A stretch of DNA of 5,378 nucleotides from Caldilineaceae bacterium (GCA_012032975.1 JAAUPU010000282.1:1-5378); one strand, 5' to 3'; counted from the first letter of the stretch, positions 1 through 5,378 are shown. Numbers and translations: made by a program. The notes: generated by a model from the sequence alone, not told the origin.

Positions 1-131
1 TTCGACCCCAGCCGCTGGGATGCCGGTGACCGCAATGGATGCGCCCCTGTTCGGCCATGAGGCGGGCAGTGACCGCGCCAACCCCCGCTGCCCGCACCGG
101 TGATGAGGGCCACCTTGCCTTCAAGTTTCAT
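1..131 (-). CDS. Short-chain dehydrogenase/reductase, N-terminal part only, with frame errors
   Basis: This is the start of a classical SDR-family NAD(P)-dependent oxidoreductase, cut by the left edge of the window. The ATG at 131-129 opens MKLEGKVALITGAGSG, the first beta strand and the start of the TGxxxGxG dinucleotide-binding loop. The printed frame then breaks at a run of five C (82-86, G on the coding strand). With four bases the loop completes as TGAGSGVG and the next helix reads AVTARLMAEQG. A second shift near 41-46 is needed to reach SIAVTGIPAAGVE, the second beta strand. A ribosome binding site AAAGGAA (144-138) lies 7 nt upstream, which supports the start. The substrate cannot be told, because the Tyr-x-x-x-Lys active site and the substrate loop lie outside the window. 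The gene starts 148 nt beyond the DUF2877 stop, so it may be co-transcribed or have its own promoter. The SDR family is secure; the exact repair of the second shift is not. Confidence 0.72.
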   Translation of the reverse strand, partial: MKLEGKVALITGAGSGGWRGHCPPHGRTGAHPLRSPASQRLGS

Positions 132-137
132 CCCCGT

Positions 138-144
138 TTCCTTT
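138..144 (-). promoter_or_regulatory. Ribosome binding site of the SDR gene
   Basis: AAAGGAA on the minus strand sits 7 nt before the ATG at 131. It decides the start for an SDR gene whose reading frame is broken shortly afterwards, and it argues that this is a true gene start rather than an internal fragment. Confidence 0.55.
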
Positions 145-279
145 CATTTTTGGAGCGAACCATGGCTGATTCCTGGCGCGCTTTGTCATGCCAACTGGAT
201 GGCCGCGGCCATCGTATCATCAAAGCGGCGATGTTCAAACAAAATAGTGATTCTTGCCAAAGCTGCATCGTCAGCTCGA

Positions 280-1220
280 TTATCCAGCGGAGAGGGCGGT
301 CGTCGCGGCGATGCAGCCGGACAACGCGGCGCGGCCCGATGTATCGCCCGTTGCGACGATGCGCGCCAGCGCAGAGGCAAGCAAGGCACGATCCCCGGTG
401 CGAGCGCCGTCGGCCAGACCATGCCACGGCGCACCGAATTGACCGCTGCCCGCACAGCGCAGCCATTGCCCACTCAAGCGCGTGGTACGCTGCGTCGCGA
501 GCATGGCGATCCGCTGGCCCACACTGGACGCCGACCAACCGCGCGCCCGATCCAGTCGCTCCAAGAACAGACCAGCCACAAAACCAAGCAGGAAATCATC
601 GCCAGCCGGCGTCAACCCAGGGCCAAGACCTGCCAGGCCGATCACACCGCTGTCAAGCAGACCAGCGTCGCAGCCAACCAGTCCACATGTCAACGCCTCA
701 ATTGCGCCTTGGGAGCGCAACGCGAAATCGTCGCGCAGCTTGAAAGCAAGACCGCCAGCAAGTGCATCAAGGCCAGGCCGTTCAGCCCATCTTGCGCGGC
801 CACTTCCAACAGAAAGTTCAGCGCGGCCTGGGACTGCTCAGCTTCGGGCCAGACTGGCCGTGGGTTCCAACGAGGCACGTCGGACACATCCAGCTCACCG
901 GCGGGCAGTTGCAGTTGCCTGTCAGCATAGCGCACCGGCTGACCAGACGACAAGCCATGCCACATTGGGCGTTTCAACACCAGATGAAAAGGTCCGTCGC
1001 CCTGTTCGGATGTGACCAGCGCAATCAGTGCGCTTGATGTGGGTTCGACGATACCCAGATTGCAGGCGTGGTCGTGAACGCCCAAGACGCGCAACAGCAT
1101 TGGGGCATCGTCAAAATGGTGGGCGATGGCGAGGCTGATGCTCTGTGGTTGATGGTTGAGCATCACGCGAGGAAAAGGGGCGCTGGCTCGCAGTGTTGGC
1201 GCACTGCGTTTGTCGAACAT
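280..1220 (-). CDS. DUF2877 domain protein (AllH-like), frameshifted near 768
   Basis: The two halves of one DUF2877 (PF11392) protein lie in different frames. The first half starts at ATG 1220 (MFDKRSAPTL) and contains a typical N-terminal domain: HDHACNLG at residues 50-56, GDGPFHLVL at 74-82 and WNPRPVWP at 118-125. The second half carries the family signature GLGPGLTPAGDDF at about 198-210 and a GDTSG motif at about 292-296, and stops with TAA at 282-280. Adding one base at 768 (TTGAT read as TTGGAT on the coding strand) joins them as GLALDALAGGLAFKLRDDF and gives 313 residues, a normal family length. In E. coli the DUF2877 protein AllH (YlbF) works with AllF (FdrA) and AllG in oxamate carbamoyl transfer during allantoin use. 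Neither partner is in this window, so that role cannot be assumed here. The start lies 17 nt after the repaired ParA stop, suggesting translation from the same transcript. No strong Shine-Dalgarno is seen before ATG 1220, so the exact start is less sure. Confidence 0.78.
768..768 (-). other. Probable one-base deletion in the DUF2877 gene
   Basis: On the plus strand GCATCAAGG is printed where GCATCCAAGG is needed to keep the family reading frame. Upstream of this point the good frame is the one open down to 690; downstream it is the one open to 280. The overlap of plausible coding is only a few residues wide, so the shift can be placed within roughly ten bases. Confidence 0.65.
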
Positions 1221-1236
1221 CTCTGGGATCAGCGGG

Positions 1237-1982
1237 CTAGAGCGGGTGACGCGCGGTAATCTCGCGCCAGAGTCGGCATAGGCCATCGCCGAACGAGAGT
1301 TGGGCGCGAATTCGGGGACCGGTGCGCGATGGATGCCCATCCGCTCGACGTCAGAAGCATAGGGGATGGCTGTCTCCAACATTTCTGGCTGGCTGTCCGC
1401 TGCACTCTCGATGACTTCCAGATGCAGATTCTTGCGTCGATCCACCATCGTGAAGAAGGCCATACGTTTGAGATCGTCCAGCCGCTGCTCATTGCAAAAC
1501 CCGACAATCTGGTCATAGGTGCGTAGCGACAACGTGGTCGGAATCATCGGGATCAGCAGCACCTGTGCGGCCCCGAAGATGTTCTCTGACACGAGCGAGA
1601 TGCTGGGTGGGCAGTCGAGGAAGATGACATCGTAGTCGCTGGCAAGCGGTTTCAACAGACGACGAAACTGGCGCTGTGGCTTCTTGCGATTGTCCAGAGT
1701 CAGATCCAGATTGCGATACGAAAAATCGGCAGGCAGCAGATCTAGCCCCGGATAGTCGGTGCCCTTGATATGCGTATCCAAGGGGCGCTTCTGCGCGACC
1801 AAGCCTTCCGAACCGCCGCGTATCTTCGCCTTGACCCGGAAATAGTACGATGCCGCGCCCTGAGGATCGAGATCCCAGACCAGGGTGCGCGCCCCGCCTG
1901 CCGCGGCTAAATAGGCCAGGTTGATTGCCGATGCCGTCTTGCCAACGCCACCCTTGATGTTGTAGAGCGCATAGACTCGCAC
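1237..1982 (-). CDS. ParA/MinD-family ATPase, frameshifted near its end
   Basis: A small, single-domain P-loop ATPase of the ParA/MinD (SIMIBI) class, which acts by ATP-dependent dimerisation on DNA or membrane to position cargo. The deviant Walker A is KGGVGKT at residues 10-16, with the signature lysine K10. The Walker A' motif is DLDPQG at 37-42 and the Walker B strand is VIFLDCPPS at 119-127. There is no N-terminal helix-turn-helix extension, so it resembles orphan or cargo-positioning ParAs more than plasmid type Ia ParA. The start is GTG at 1982, fixed by GAGGAG 5 nt upstream. The printed frame continues past the true end to 690 and would give a 430-residue protein. One extra base at 1272 instead gives AYADLWREITARHPL and a TAG stop at 1239-1237, a typical ParA C-terminus and 248 residues in all. 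It starts 17 nt after the CYTH-CHAD stop. No ParB gene or parS-like site is visible here, which argues against a chromosome-segregation role. Confidence 0.88.
1272..1272 (-). other. Probable one-base deletion in the ParA gene
   Basis: The coding strand reads GCCGACTCTGG where GCCGACCTCTGG restores the family ending A-D-L-W-R-E-I. In the printed frame the following residues (SGARLPRVTRSS) do not look like ParA and lead into the DUF2877 gene. Confidence 0.7.
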
Positions 1983-1987
1983 AGAAT

Positions 1988-1993
1988 CTCCTC
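1988..1993 (-). promoter_or_regulatory. Ribosome binding site of the ParA gene
   Basis: GAGGAG lies 5 nt before the GTG at 1982-1980. It selects this GTG as the start of the ParA reading frame, and it sits inside the 17-nt gap after the upstream TAA, as expected for tightly packed genes in one operon. Confidence 0.75.
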
Positions 1994-1999
1994 GGAGAA

Positions 2000-3576
2000 T
2001 TAGAACTGCCCGGCCGACTCCAGCAGTTTACGAAATTGGTCGCGGTTCTGTTTGGAATCAAAATTGGCAAAACAGGTGGAAAATTCGATGCGCGCCTCGT
2101 GCTGTCTGTCGTAGAGATGACCGATGAGGATCCCCATTGCCATCAATGCATCAGCAGAGATTAGCCCTTCGGCGACCATATCCTTGCCAAACGAACGCAG
2201 CGCATGCAACTGCACTTCATAGTCCTGAAACATGCCCAGGTTGTCCTGTAACAGCTTCAACTCCTTGACGATCCGCTTGATTGCGCCGCCATCGTAGAGG
2301 CTCTGGAAAAACTCCAGCAGATAGCGCAATTTCTTGCAGGTCTTGCGCAGGTCGTGCAGGTCGGATGCGGGTGAGTCGGGGCCGATCGCCCGGCCCTCCT
2401 TGAGCGCTCGCTTGTGGATCTGCCGAATTCGCTTGGAGGCCACTGCGGCGATGGGCTTGAGTCCCTCTTTCGTCAGCATGGCGGAGTGTTGCAGTTCGGT
2501 CAGCGCATGCCGCCACTCCTGCTTGAGGATCTGGTACCGGCTTGACATCAACGCCGCAACGAGCCGGGCATGTTCAGTTTGCTGATGCGCGGTCAGATGA
2601 GATTCGGCCAGCGGGTGTGAGGGTCGTCGCGGGCAAAGGGCGGAAGGTCCGCGCGGTACTCCTCGAACTGCAACAGATAGACATCCAGGTCGCGAGTCGG
2701 TCCAGTCATTTCCCCCAGCCAGCCAAATTCGCCGCGGAAATGTTGCTCGATCTCCGATGGCAGGACGCCGCGGACCTGGCTGAGTGCAGAACGCGTACGC
2801 CGCACGGCAACCCGAAAGTCGTGGAGGAATTCGGAATCCAGGTCTGCGATCAGCCCCGGCTCGTTCTGCTCCATGGTCACCAGCAGTTCCAGCAGGATTG
2901 TCTTGAGCGCCGAATCGGCTGTCATTTCGGGGCGTAGCAGCACATCCAGTTTGCCCGAATAGTCGCCGGGTTTGCGCCCCACGGCAGCCAAGGCACTTGC
3001 CAAGAGTGGTCTGGCACTGATCGAGACGCCAGCCTCTTGCTCCAAGACCGTCTGCATCTCCGCAACGTGGAGATCGTACCCCTTGACCGGCCACAGCGTC
3101 AGACGCGTAGGCGCCGCCGCGACCACGTCGCCAGCGTCGTCTATAACCCAGATTCCCTGGAGCGAAAGACGAAGAACCGTCTTCTCATCCTCGTTCAATA
3201 CATTGATTGCGCGCCCGACCACCCGCGTGCGGATGACGGGCAAGAGGGCGCGCATGGTCAGCAGAGGCTCCAGCGCTGCGCGCAGTGGCCCCGCGGGAAG
3301 ATCCCAGGCAAAACGAGGCATCGTCGGCGTGGCAAGGGTGGCCTGTGGTCGGTCGTCGTCCAGTTTCCGCCATTGAAGCAAAAAGCCACTTTCCTCTGCG
3401 CTCACCTCGAGCAACGAACCGGCTGCATACAATCGCCAATCAAAAGTGTCGTAATAGGTGCCCTCGCAAGCGACGGGCGCGGCCATCTGAACCGAGAAGC
3501 GCTCCTGGAGGCGCTGGGTCAGCACGGCTGTCTCGACGTCGGTAGAGATCTCGTAAACCAGGTGAGTCGATGACAT
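2000..3576 (-). CDS. CYTH-CHAD domain protein, frameshifted near 2614
   Basis: A two-domain protein related to triphosphate tunnel metalloenzymes fused to a CHAD helical domain. The CYTH part spans about residues 1-205 (LVYEIS strand, YYDTFDWRLY at 41-50, LLQWRKL at 66-72). The CHAD part runs from about 218 to the end. Its basic phosphate-binding helices are visible: HDFRVAVRRTR at 252-262 and HDLRKTCKKLRYL at about 408-420. CHAD domains bind inorganic polyphosphate and locate to polyphosphate granules. The N-terminal ExExK metal/phosphate motif of active CYTH enzymes is degenerate here (EISTD at 9-13), so catalysis is doubtful. The printed frame stops at 2593 after DDPHTRWPNLI. One extra base in the GGG run at 2613-2615 reads DDPHTPLAESHLTAHQ and continues to TAA at 2002-2000, giving exactly 525 residues, normal for the family. 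ATG 3576 is the only credible start, because an in-frame TGA lies a short way upstream. No clear Shine-Dalgarno precedes it. It is the first gene of the probable operon with ParA and DUF2877. Confidence 0.88.
2613..2615 (-). other. Probable one-base deletion in the CYTH-CHAD gene
   Basis: A three-base G run (C on the coding strand) where four bases are needed. Four bases give H-T-P-L-A-E and join the two CHAD halves; three give R-W-P-N-L-I and a TGA at 2595-2593. The CHAD domain is otherwise split between its two conserved basic helices, which is not a natural domain boundary. Confidence 0.75.
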
Positions 3577-3855
3577 ATGGGTGATAAAGGGTATTTCTAG
3601 CCTGGATTGTGCTTTTCAGCGCCAATGGTTGTGCAATGAAATGAGAGTGGATCACCTGCGCGGTCAACCGAGCGCTGGCCGACAACAAGATTTGCATATA
3701 GTTTGCCACGTTCTGGCTGTTTTCGCCAGCAGATAGCGAAGACGAATTGGGCAAGTTTGACGGGCCAGCACGTAGAGATGGGAGCGTTCGTCAACTGGAT
3801 GGAGGTGGGGAAAACTCCGGGGTTCTGTGGAGGGTCGATGCGAAGGGCAGCGCGA

Positions 3856-3879
3856 GGATCAGTGCGCGGATCAGTGCGC
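3856..3879. repeat. Perfect 12-bp tandem direct repeat
   Basis: GGATCAGTGCGC occurs twice with no spacer (3856-3867 and 3868-3879). It abuts the left arm of the hairpin that begins at 3880. It could be a small duplication or a paired binding site; nothing in the sequence decides between them. Confidence 0.9.
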
Positions 3880-3928
3880 TGTCACTGGCCGGAATCGGCA
3901 GCAGGGTTGCCAACACCGGCCAGTGACA
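3880..3928 (-). terminator. Long hairpin after the binding-protein gene, possible terminator or 3'-end element
   Basis: Perfect 13-bp arms TGTCACTGGCCGG (3880-3892) and CCGGCCAGTGACA (3916-3928) enclose a 23-nt loop. The loop has its own small stem (GGCA/TGCC, 3897-3900 and 3908-3911). The structure starts 16 nt after the stop codon of the substrate-binding protein, where a terminator is expected. No T-run follows on the minus strand (the next bases are GC-rich), so it does not fit a classical intrinsic terminator. An mRNA-stabilising 3' stem or a DNA-binding palindrome is also possible. Confidence 0.5.
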
Positions 3929-3944
3929 AATCTATCATTGGGGG

Positions 3945-5102
3945 CTATTCGCCACCAGGCGTAACTTCGACCTCCAACTTTTCAAAGCCTTCACCGGTCG
4001 TGTCCACATCCTCAATACCAGCCAGCGCGGCTTCGGCCAGATCGGTGCGAACGGCCGCATCGTCGGGCGCTGCGGAGAGGACAGCAAAATCGACGCTGAT
4101 GTCCACAGTCTGCTGATAGAGGTCATCATCCATCACGCCGATGCCATTGGGCGACGGCCAGATCAGCGCGTTGATCTCGTTGAGCTGCCAGCGCATATGG
4201 CCTTCGCCCAGGGTCGGGCCGTTGTCCAGCACGATGTCAACACACTCGTCGACATTGTCACGACAGTGAATCCAGCCGCGGAAAGTGGCGCGCAGGAAGC
4301 GCTCGGCGATATCCTGATTGGCCTCGTCTTCCAGCCACTCGCCGCGTGCAAAGACATGATCCTGAAGCATGGCCGTGCCCACATCGTTGTAGTCGATCAC
4401 GGTCAGATCTTCGGGCTGGTAGAGCTCGCCAGTTTCGGGATTGGTGGCTTCCAGCACCTGAGCGTACTCGTTGTAGATCATGGCCTGGGCCGCGTCGACC
4501 TCCCGGTTGAGCAGCAGCGACATATCAAAGGGCTGCTGCACGATGGTCACCTGGTTGGGATCGTCCGGCTCGATGCCAGCTTGGCGCAGCGCGGCATAGA
4601 GCTCCCACTCGTTGCCAAAGCCCCAGGTGCCGATGCGCTTGCCAGCCCAATCCTCCGGGCTTTCCAGGCCGGAATCGGCCCAGGAGACTGAGGGTGCCGC
4701 TCCGCTGGAAGATCTGCGCGATGTTAACCAGGTCCGCGCCCGCTCGCGCGAGGCCAGCATCTTCGGCACCCACGCCACGCCGAACTGGGCATCGCCGGCG
4801 GCAACCACCTGCTGCGGCACGATCTCGACCGCACCTTCCAGGATGGTCACATCCAGCCCTTCCTCCTCGTAGAAACCCAATTCCTTGGCCGCATAATAGC
4901 CGGCGAACTGGGACTGGGTCACCCACTGGAGTTGCAGTCGGACGGGAGTGAGTTCCGCGGCCGGCTCGACTGCGGATTCGCCTGTGGTTTCTGCGGCTGA
5001 GTCGTCGCTGCCGCCATCGGCGGGCGCCGCGGCAGGCGCGGCACATGCAGCCATCACGAGCGTGACCAACATGAGAGCGATGAACCAACGAATCTTTTGC
5101 AT
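3945..5102 (-). CDS. ABC transporter substrate-binding lipoprotein, NMT1/THI5-like
   Basis: A secreted, lipid-anchored binding protein of an ABC importer in the NMT1/THI5-like group (PF09084). Members bind thiamine-pyrimidine precursors, riboflavin or similar small ring compounds. The signal peptide is MQKIRWFIALMLVTLVMAAC, with the lipid-modified cysteine at residue 20. An Ala/Asp/Glu-rich linker follows (about 21-50), then the first lobe (LQLQW at 56-60, FAGYYAAKELGFYEEEGLDV at 66-85). The hinge and second lobe include WAGKRIGTWGFGNEWELY at 152-169. ATG 5102 is chosen because AAAGGAGA lies 8 nt upstream and the signal peptide begins there; an in-frame ATG at 5147 would add a non-signal leader. 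Residues 122-138 are in the wrong frame: a CCC run at 4739-4741 needs a fourth base, and a compensating shift near 4687-4692 restores the frame. The hidden frame reads ADLVNIAQIFQRSGTLS, a normal family segment. No permease or ATPase gene is in the window. The ligand cannot be assigned. Confidence 0.9.
   Translation of the reverse strand: MQKIRWFIALMLVTLVMAACAAPAAAPADGGSDDSAAETTGESAVEPAAELTPVRLQLQWVTQSQFAGYYAAKELGFYEEEGLDVTILEGAVEIVPQQVVAAGDAQFGVAWVPKMLASRERARTWLTSRRSSSGAAPSVSWADSGLESPEDWAGKRIGTWGFGNEWELYAALRQAGIEPDDPNQVTIVQQPFDMSLLLNREVDAAQAMIYNEYAQVLEATNPETGELYQPEDLTVIDYNDVGTAMLQDHVFARGEWLEDEANQDIAERFLRATFRGWIHCRDNVDECVDIVLDNGPTLGEGHMRWQLNEINALIWPSPNGIGVMDDDLYQQTVDISVDFAVLSAAPDDAAVRTDLAEAALAGIEDVDTTGEGFEKLEVEVTPGGE
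4687..4741 (-). other. Paired compensating frameshifts inside the binding-protein gene
   Basis: Between about 4741 and 4690 the family sequence is found in the neighbouring frame. The first shift fits one missing base in the CCC run 4739-4741 (giving S-R-E-R-G-A-D-L-V-N). The second, near 4687-4692, returns to the printed frame at V-S-W-A-D-S-G. It needs either one base removed or two added; CTCTCA shortened to CTCA on the coding strand would give G-T-L-S-V-S-W. Because the two shifts cancel, the gene looks intact by length while carrying 17 wrong residues. Confidence 0.75.
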
Positions 5103-5110
5103 ACCTAAAT

Positions 5111-5118
5111 TCTCCTTT
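5111..5118 (-). promoter_or_regulatory. Ribosome binding site of the substrate-binding protein gene
   Basis: AAAGGAGA on the minus strand lies 8 nt before ATG 5102. It is the strongest Shine-Dalgarno in the window and selects the start that opens directly into the lipoprotein signal peptide, rather than the in-frame ATG at 5147. Confidence 0.8.
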
Positions 5119-5180
5119 GCGAGTGAATGAACAAGTTTAGCCACCATGTCCTTCGTATCTGCGACCCATGATCTCCTGAT

Positions 5181-5214
5181 CCATCACCGGCCAGTTGATG
5201 ACTGGCCGTGATGG
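5181..5214 (-). promoter_or_regulatory. Long hairpin in the leader of the substrate-binding protein gene
   Basis: Arms CCATCACCGGCCAGT (5181-5195) and ACTGGCCGTGATGG (5201-5214) pair over their whole length with one unpaired base, around a 5-nt loop. It lies about 80 nt before the start codon and about 90 nt after the predicted transcription start, so it would form in the mRNA leader. It shares the core CCGGCCAGT with the hairpin at 3880-3928. The right arm lacks one G that would make the stem perfect, similar to the indels in the genes. No known riboswitch consensus (TPP or FMN) was recognised in this leader. Confidence 0.55.
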
Positions 5215-5265
5215 AAAGTTCTCGAAGGGCTTCCAACTCTTTATGCTGACGCGCAGACTTGACTG

Positions 5266-5285
5266 CACACTACACACTACACACT
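5266..5285. repeat. Short tandem repeat of CACACTA
   Basis: Nearly three copies of the 7-mer CACACTA (5266-5272, 5273-5279, 5280-5285 partial), placed in the untranslated leader between the promoter and the leader hairpin. It may be a slippage-prone tract; no function is evident. Confidence 0.8.
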
Positions 5286-5308
5286 CAAAAAACACTACTC
5301 AGAGCATG

Positions 5309-5337
5309 AGTATATAACAGGCGTTTTGCACAATCAA
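5309..5337 (-). promoter_or_regulatory. Sigma-70-type promoter for the substrate-binding protein gene
   Basis: On the minus strand, TTGATT (5337-5332, four of six to TTGACA) and TATACT (5314-5309, five of six to TATAAT) are separated by exactly 17 nt. Transcription would begin near 5302, giving a leader of about 200 nt before ATG 5102. The surrounding AT-rich sequence contrasts with the GC-rich genes. This makes the binding-protein gene the first gene of its transcript. Confidence 0.6.
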
Positions 5338-5367
5338 CCGTCACAAACAGAGCCAGTCGCAAAACGC
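5321..5367. promoter_or_regulatory. Inverted repeat overlapping the promoter, possible operator
   Basis: Perfect 9-bp arms GCGTTTTGC (5321-5329) and GCAAAACGC (5359-5367) are separated by 29 bp. The first arm lies wholly within the spacer between the -35 and -10 boxes; the second lies about 22 bp upstream of the -35 box. The centres are 38 bp apart. This placement suits a regulator that binds two half-sites and blocks or reshapes the promoter, but no regulator gene is in the window. Confidence 0.45.
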
Positions 5368-5378
5368 AGACATCCACA

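Larger units (their letters stand above)
3577..3944. other. Noncoding gap between the binding-protein gene and the CYTH-CHAD operon
   Basis: This 368-base stretch has no credible gene on either strand; the open frames crossing it have no recognisable domain and overlap known genes out of frame. Its left part (about 3577-3760) should hold the promoter of the CYTH-CHAD operon. No convincing pair of -35 and -10 boxes could be chosen: there is a TTGACC at 3668-3663 but no good -10 at the right distance. Its right part holds the 12-bp tandem repeat (3856-3879) and the hairpin (3880-3928) just after the binding-protein stop. Confidence 0.6.

Noticed and set aside
39..1015. Several long open frames on the plus strand over 39-1015
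   Set aside because: They are the reverse side of the SDR and DUF2877 genes, rich in Arg, Ser, Pro and Ala, with no recognisable domain and no ribosome binding sites.
2593..3576. Treating the CYTH-CHAD protein as two genes, one ending at 2593 and another covering 2000-2590
   Set aside because: The split falls within the CHAD domain, and a single base in the G run at 2613-2615 restores a full-length protein of 525 residues.
3713..3729. Small hairpin CTGGC-TGTTTTC-GCCAG
   Set aside because: The stem is only 5 bp and no gene end is nearby; such pairs are common by chance.
3440..3794. Minus-strand open frames upstream of the CYTH-CHAD start
   Set aside because: They overlap the start of the CYTH-CHAD gene out of frame, show no domain and have no ribosome binding site.
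5142..5174. Ten-codon leader open frame (MGRRYEGHGG) after AGGAG on the minus strand
   Set aside because: The spacing from AGGAG to ATG is only 3 nt, the peptide has no run of a regulatory amino acid, and nothing else supports translation.
5103..5302. TPP or FMN riboswitch in the leader of the NMT1/THI5-like gene
   Set aside because: The conserved core sequences of these riboswitches were looked for on the minus strand and not found.
1..5378. CRISPR arrays, tRNA or rRNA genes, insertion sequences, defence systems
   Set aside because: No spaced direct repeats, no tRNA-like cloverleaf, no transposase motifs and no nuclease or toxin-antitoxin domains were seen on either strand.

Overview
The window carries five protein-coding genes, all read from the minus strand. 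It looks like a Chloroflexota chromosome, probably of the Caldilinea type. This rests on the GC-rich sequence, an NMT1/THI5-like lipoprotein with a short signal ending in MAAC and an Ala/Asp/Glu-rich linker, and a CYTH-CHAD protein next to a small ParA. The lineage is inferred from these protein styles, not from a marker gene.

In transcription order (right to left) the layout is as follows. (1) 5103-5378 holds a good sigma-70-type promoter, a distant inverted repeat that overlaps it, and a leader of about 200 nt containing a long hairpin. (2) 3945-5102 is the substrate-binding lipoprotein of an ABC importer. (3) 3577-3944 is a noncoding gap with a 13-bp-arm hairpin and a 12-bp tandem repeat. 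(4) 2000-3576 is a CYTH-CHAD polyphosphate-associated protein. It is followed after 17 nt by a ParA/MinD-like ATPase (1237-1982) and after 17 more nt by a DUF2877 (AllH-like) protein (280-1220); these three look like one operon. (5) 1-131 is the start of a short-chain dehydrogenase/reductase that runs off the left edge.

The most striking property is that every one of the five genes needs at least one frame correction, nearly all at a short G/C run that is one base off. After correction each protein reads smoothly, with lengths of 525, 248 and 313 residues for the three operon genes. This points to uncorrected indels in the sequence rather than independent decay of five neighbouring genes. A naive gene call would fuse ParA to the first half of the DUF2877 protein (690-1982), cut the CYTH-CHAD protein in two at 2593, and miss the second half of the DUF2877 protein and the dehydrogenase.

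Biologically, the most interesting unit is the CYTH-CHAD plus ParA pair. CHAD proteins bind polyphosphate, and ParA-family ATPases position bacterial organelles, so the pair could position or segregate polyphosphate bodies. That role is an inference from gene order. The promoter region of the binding-protein gene, with its overlapping inverted repeat and structured leader, is the second point of interest.
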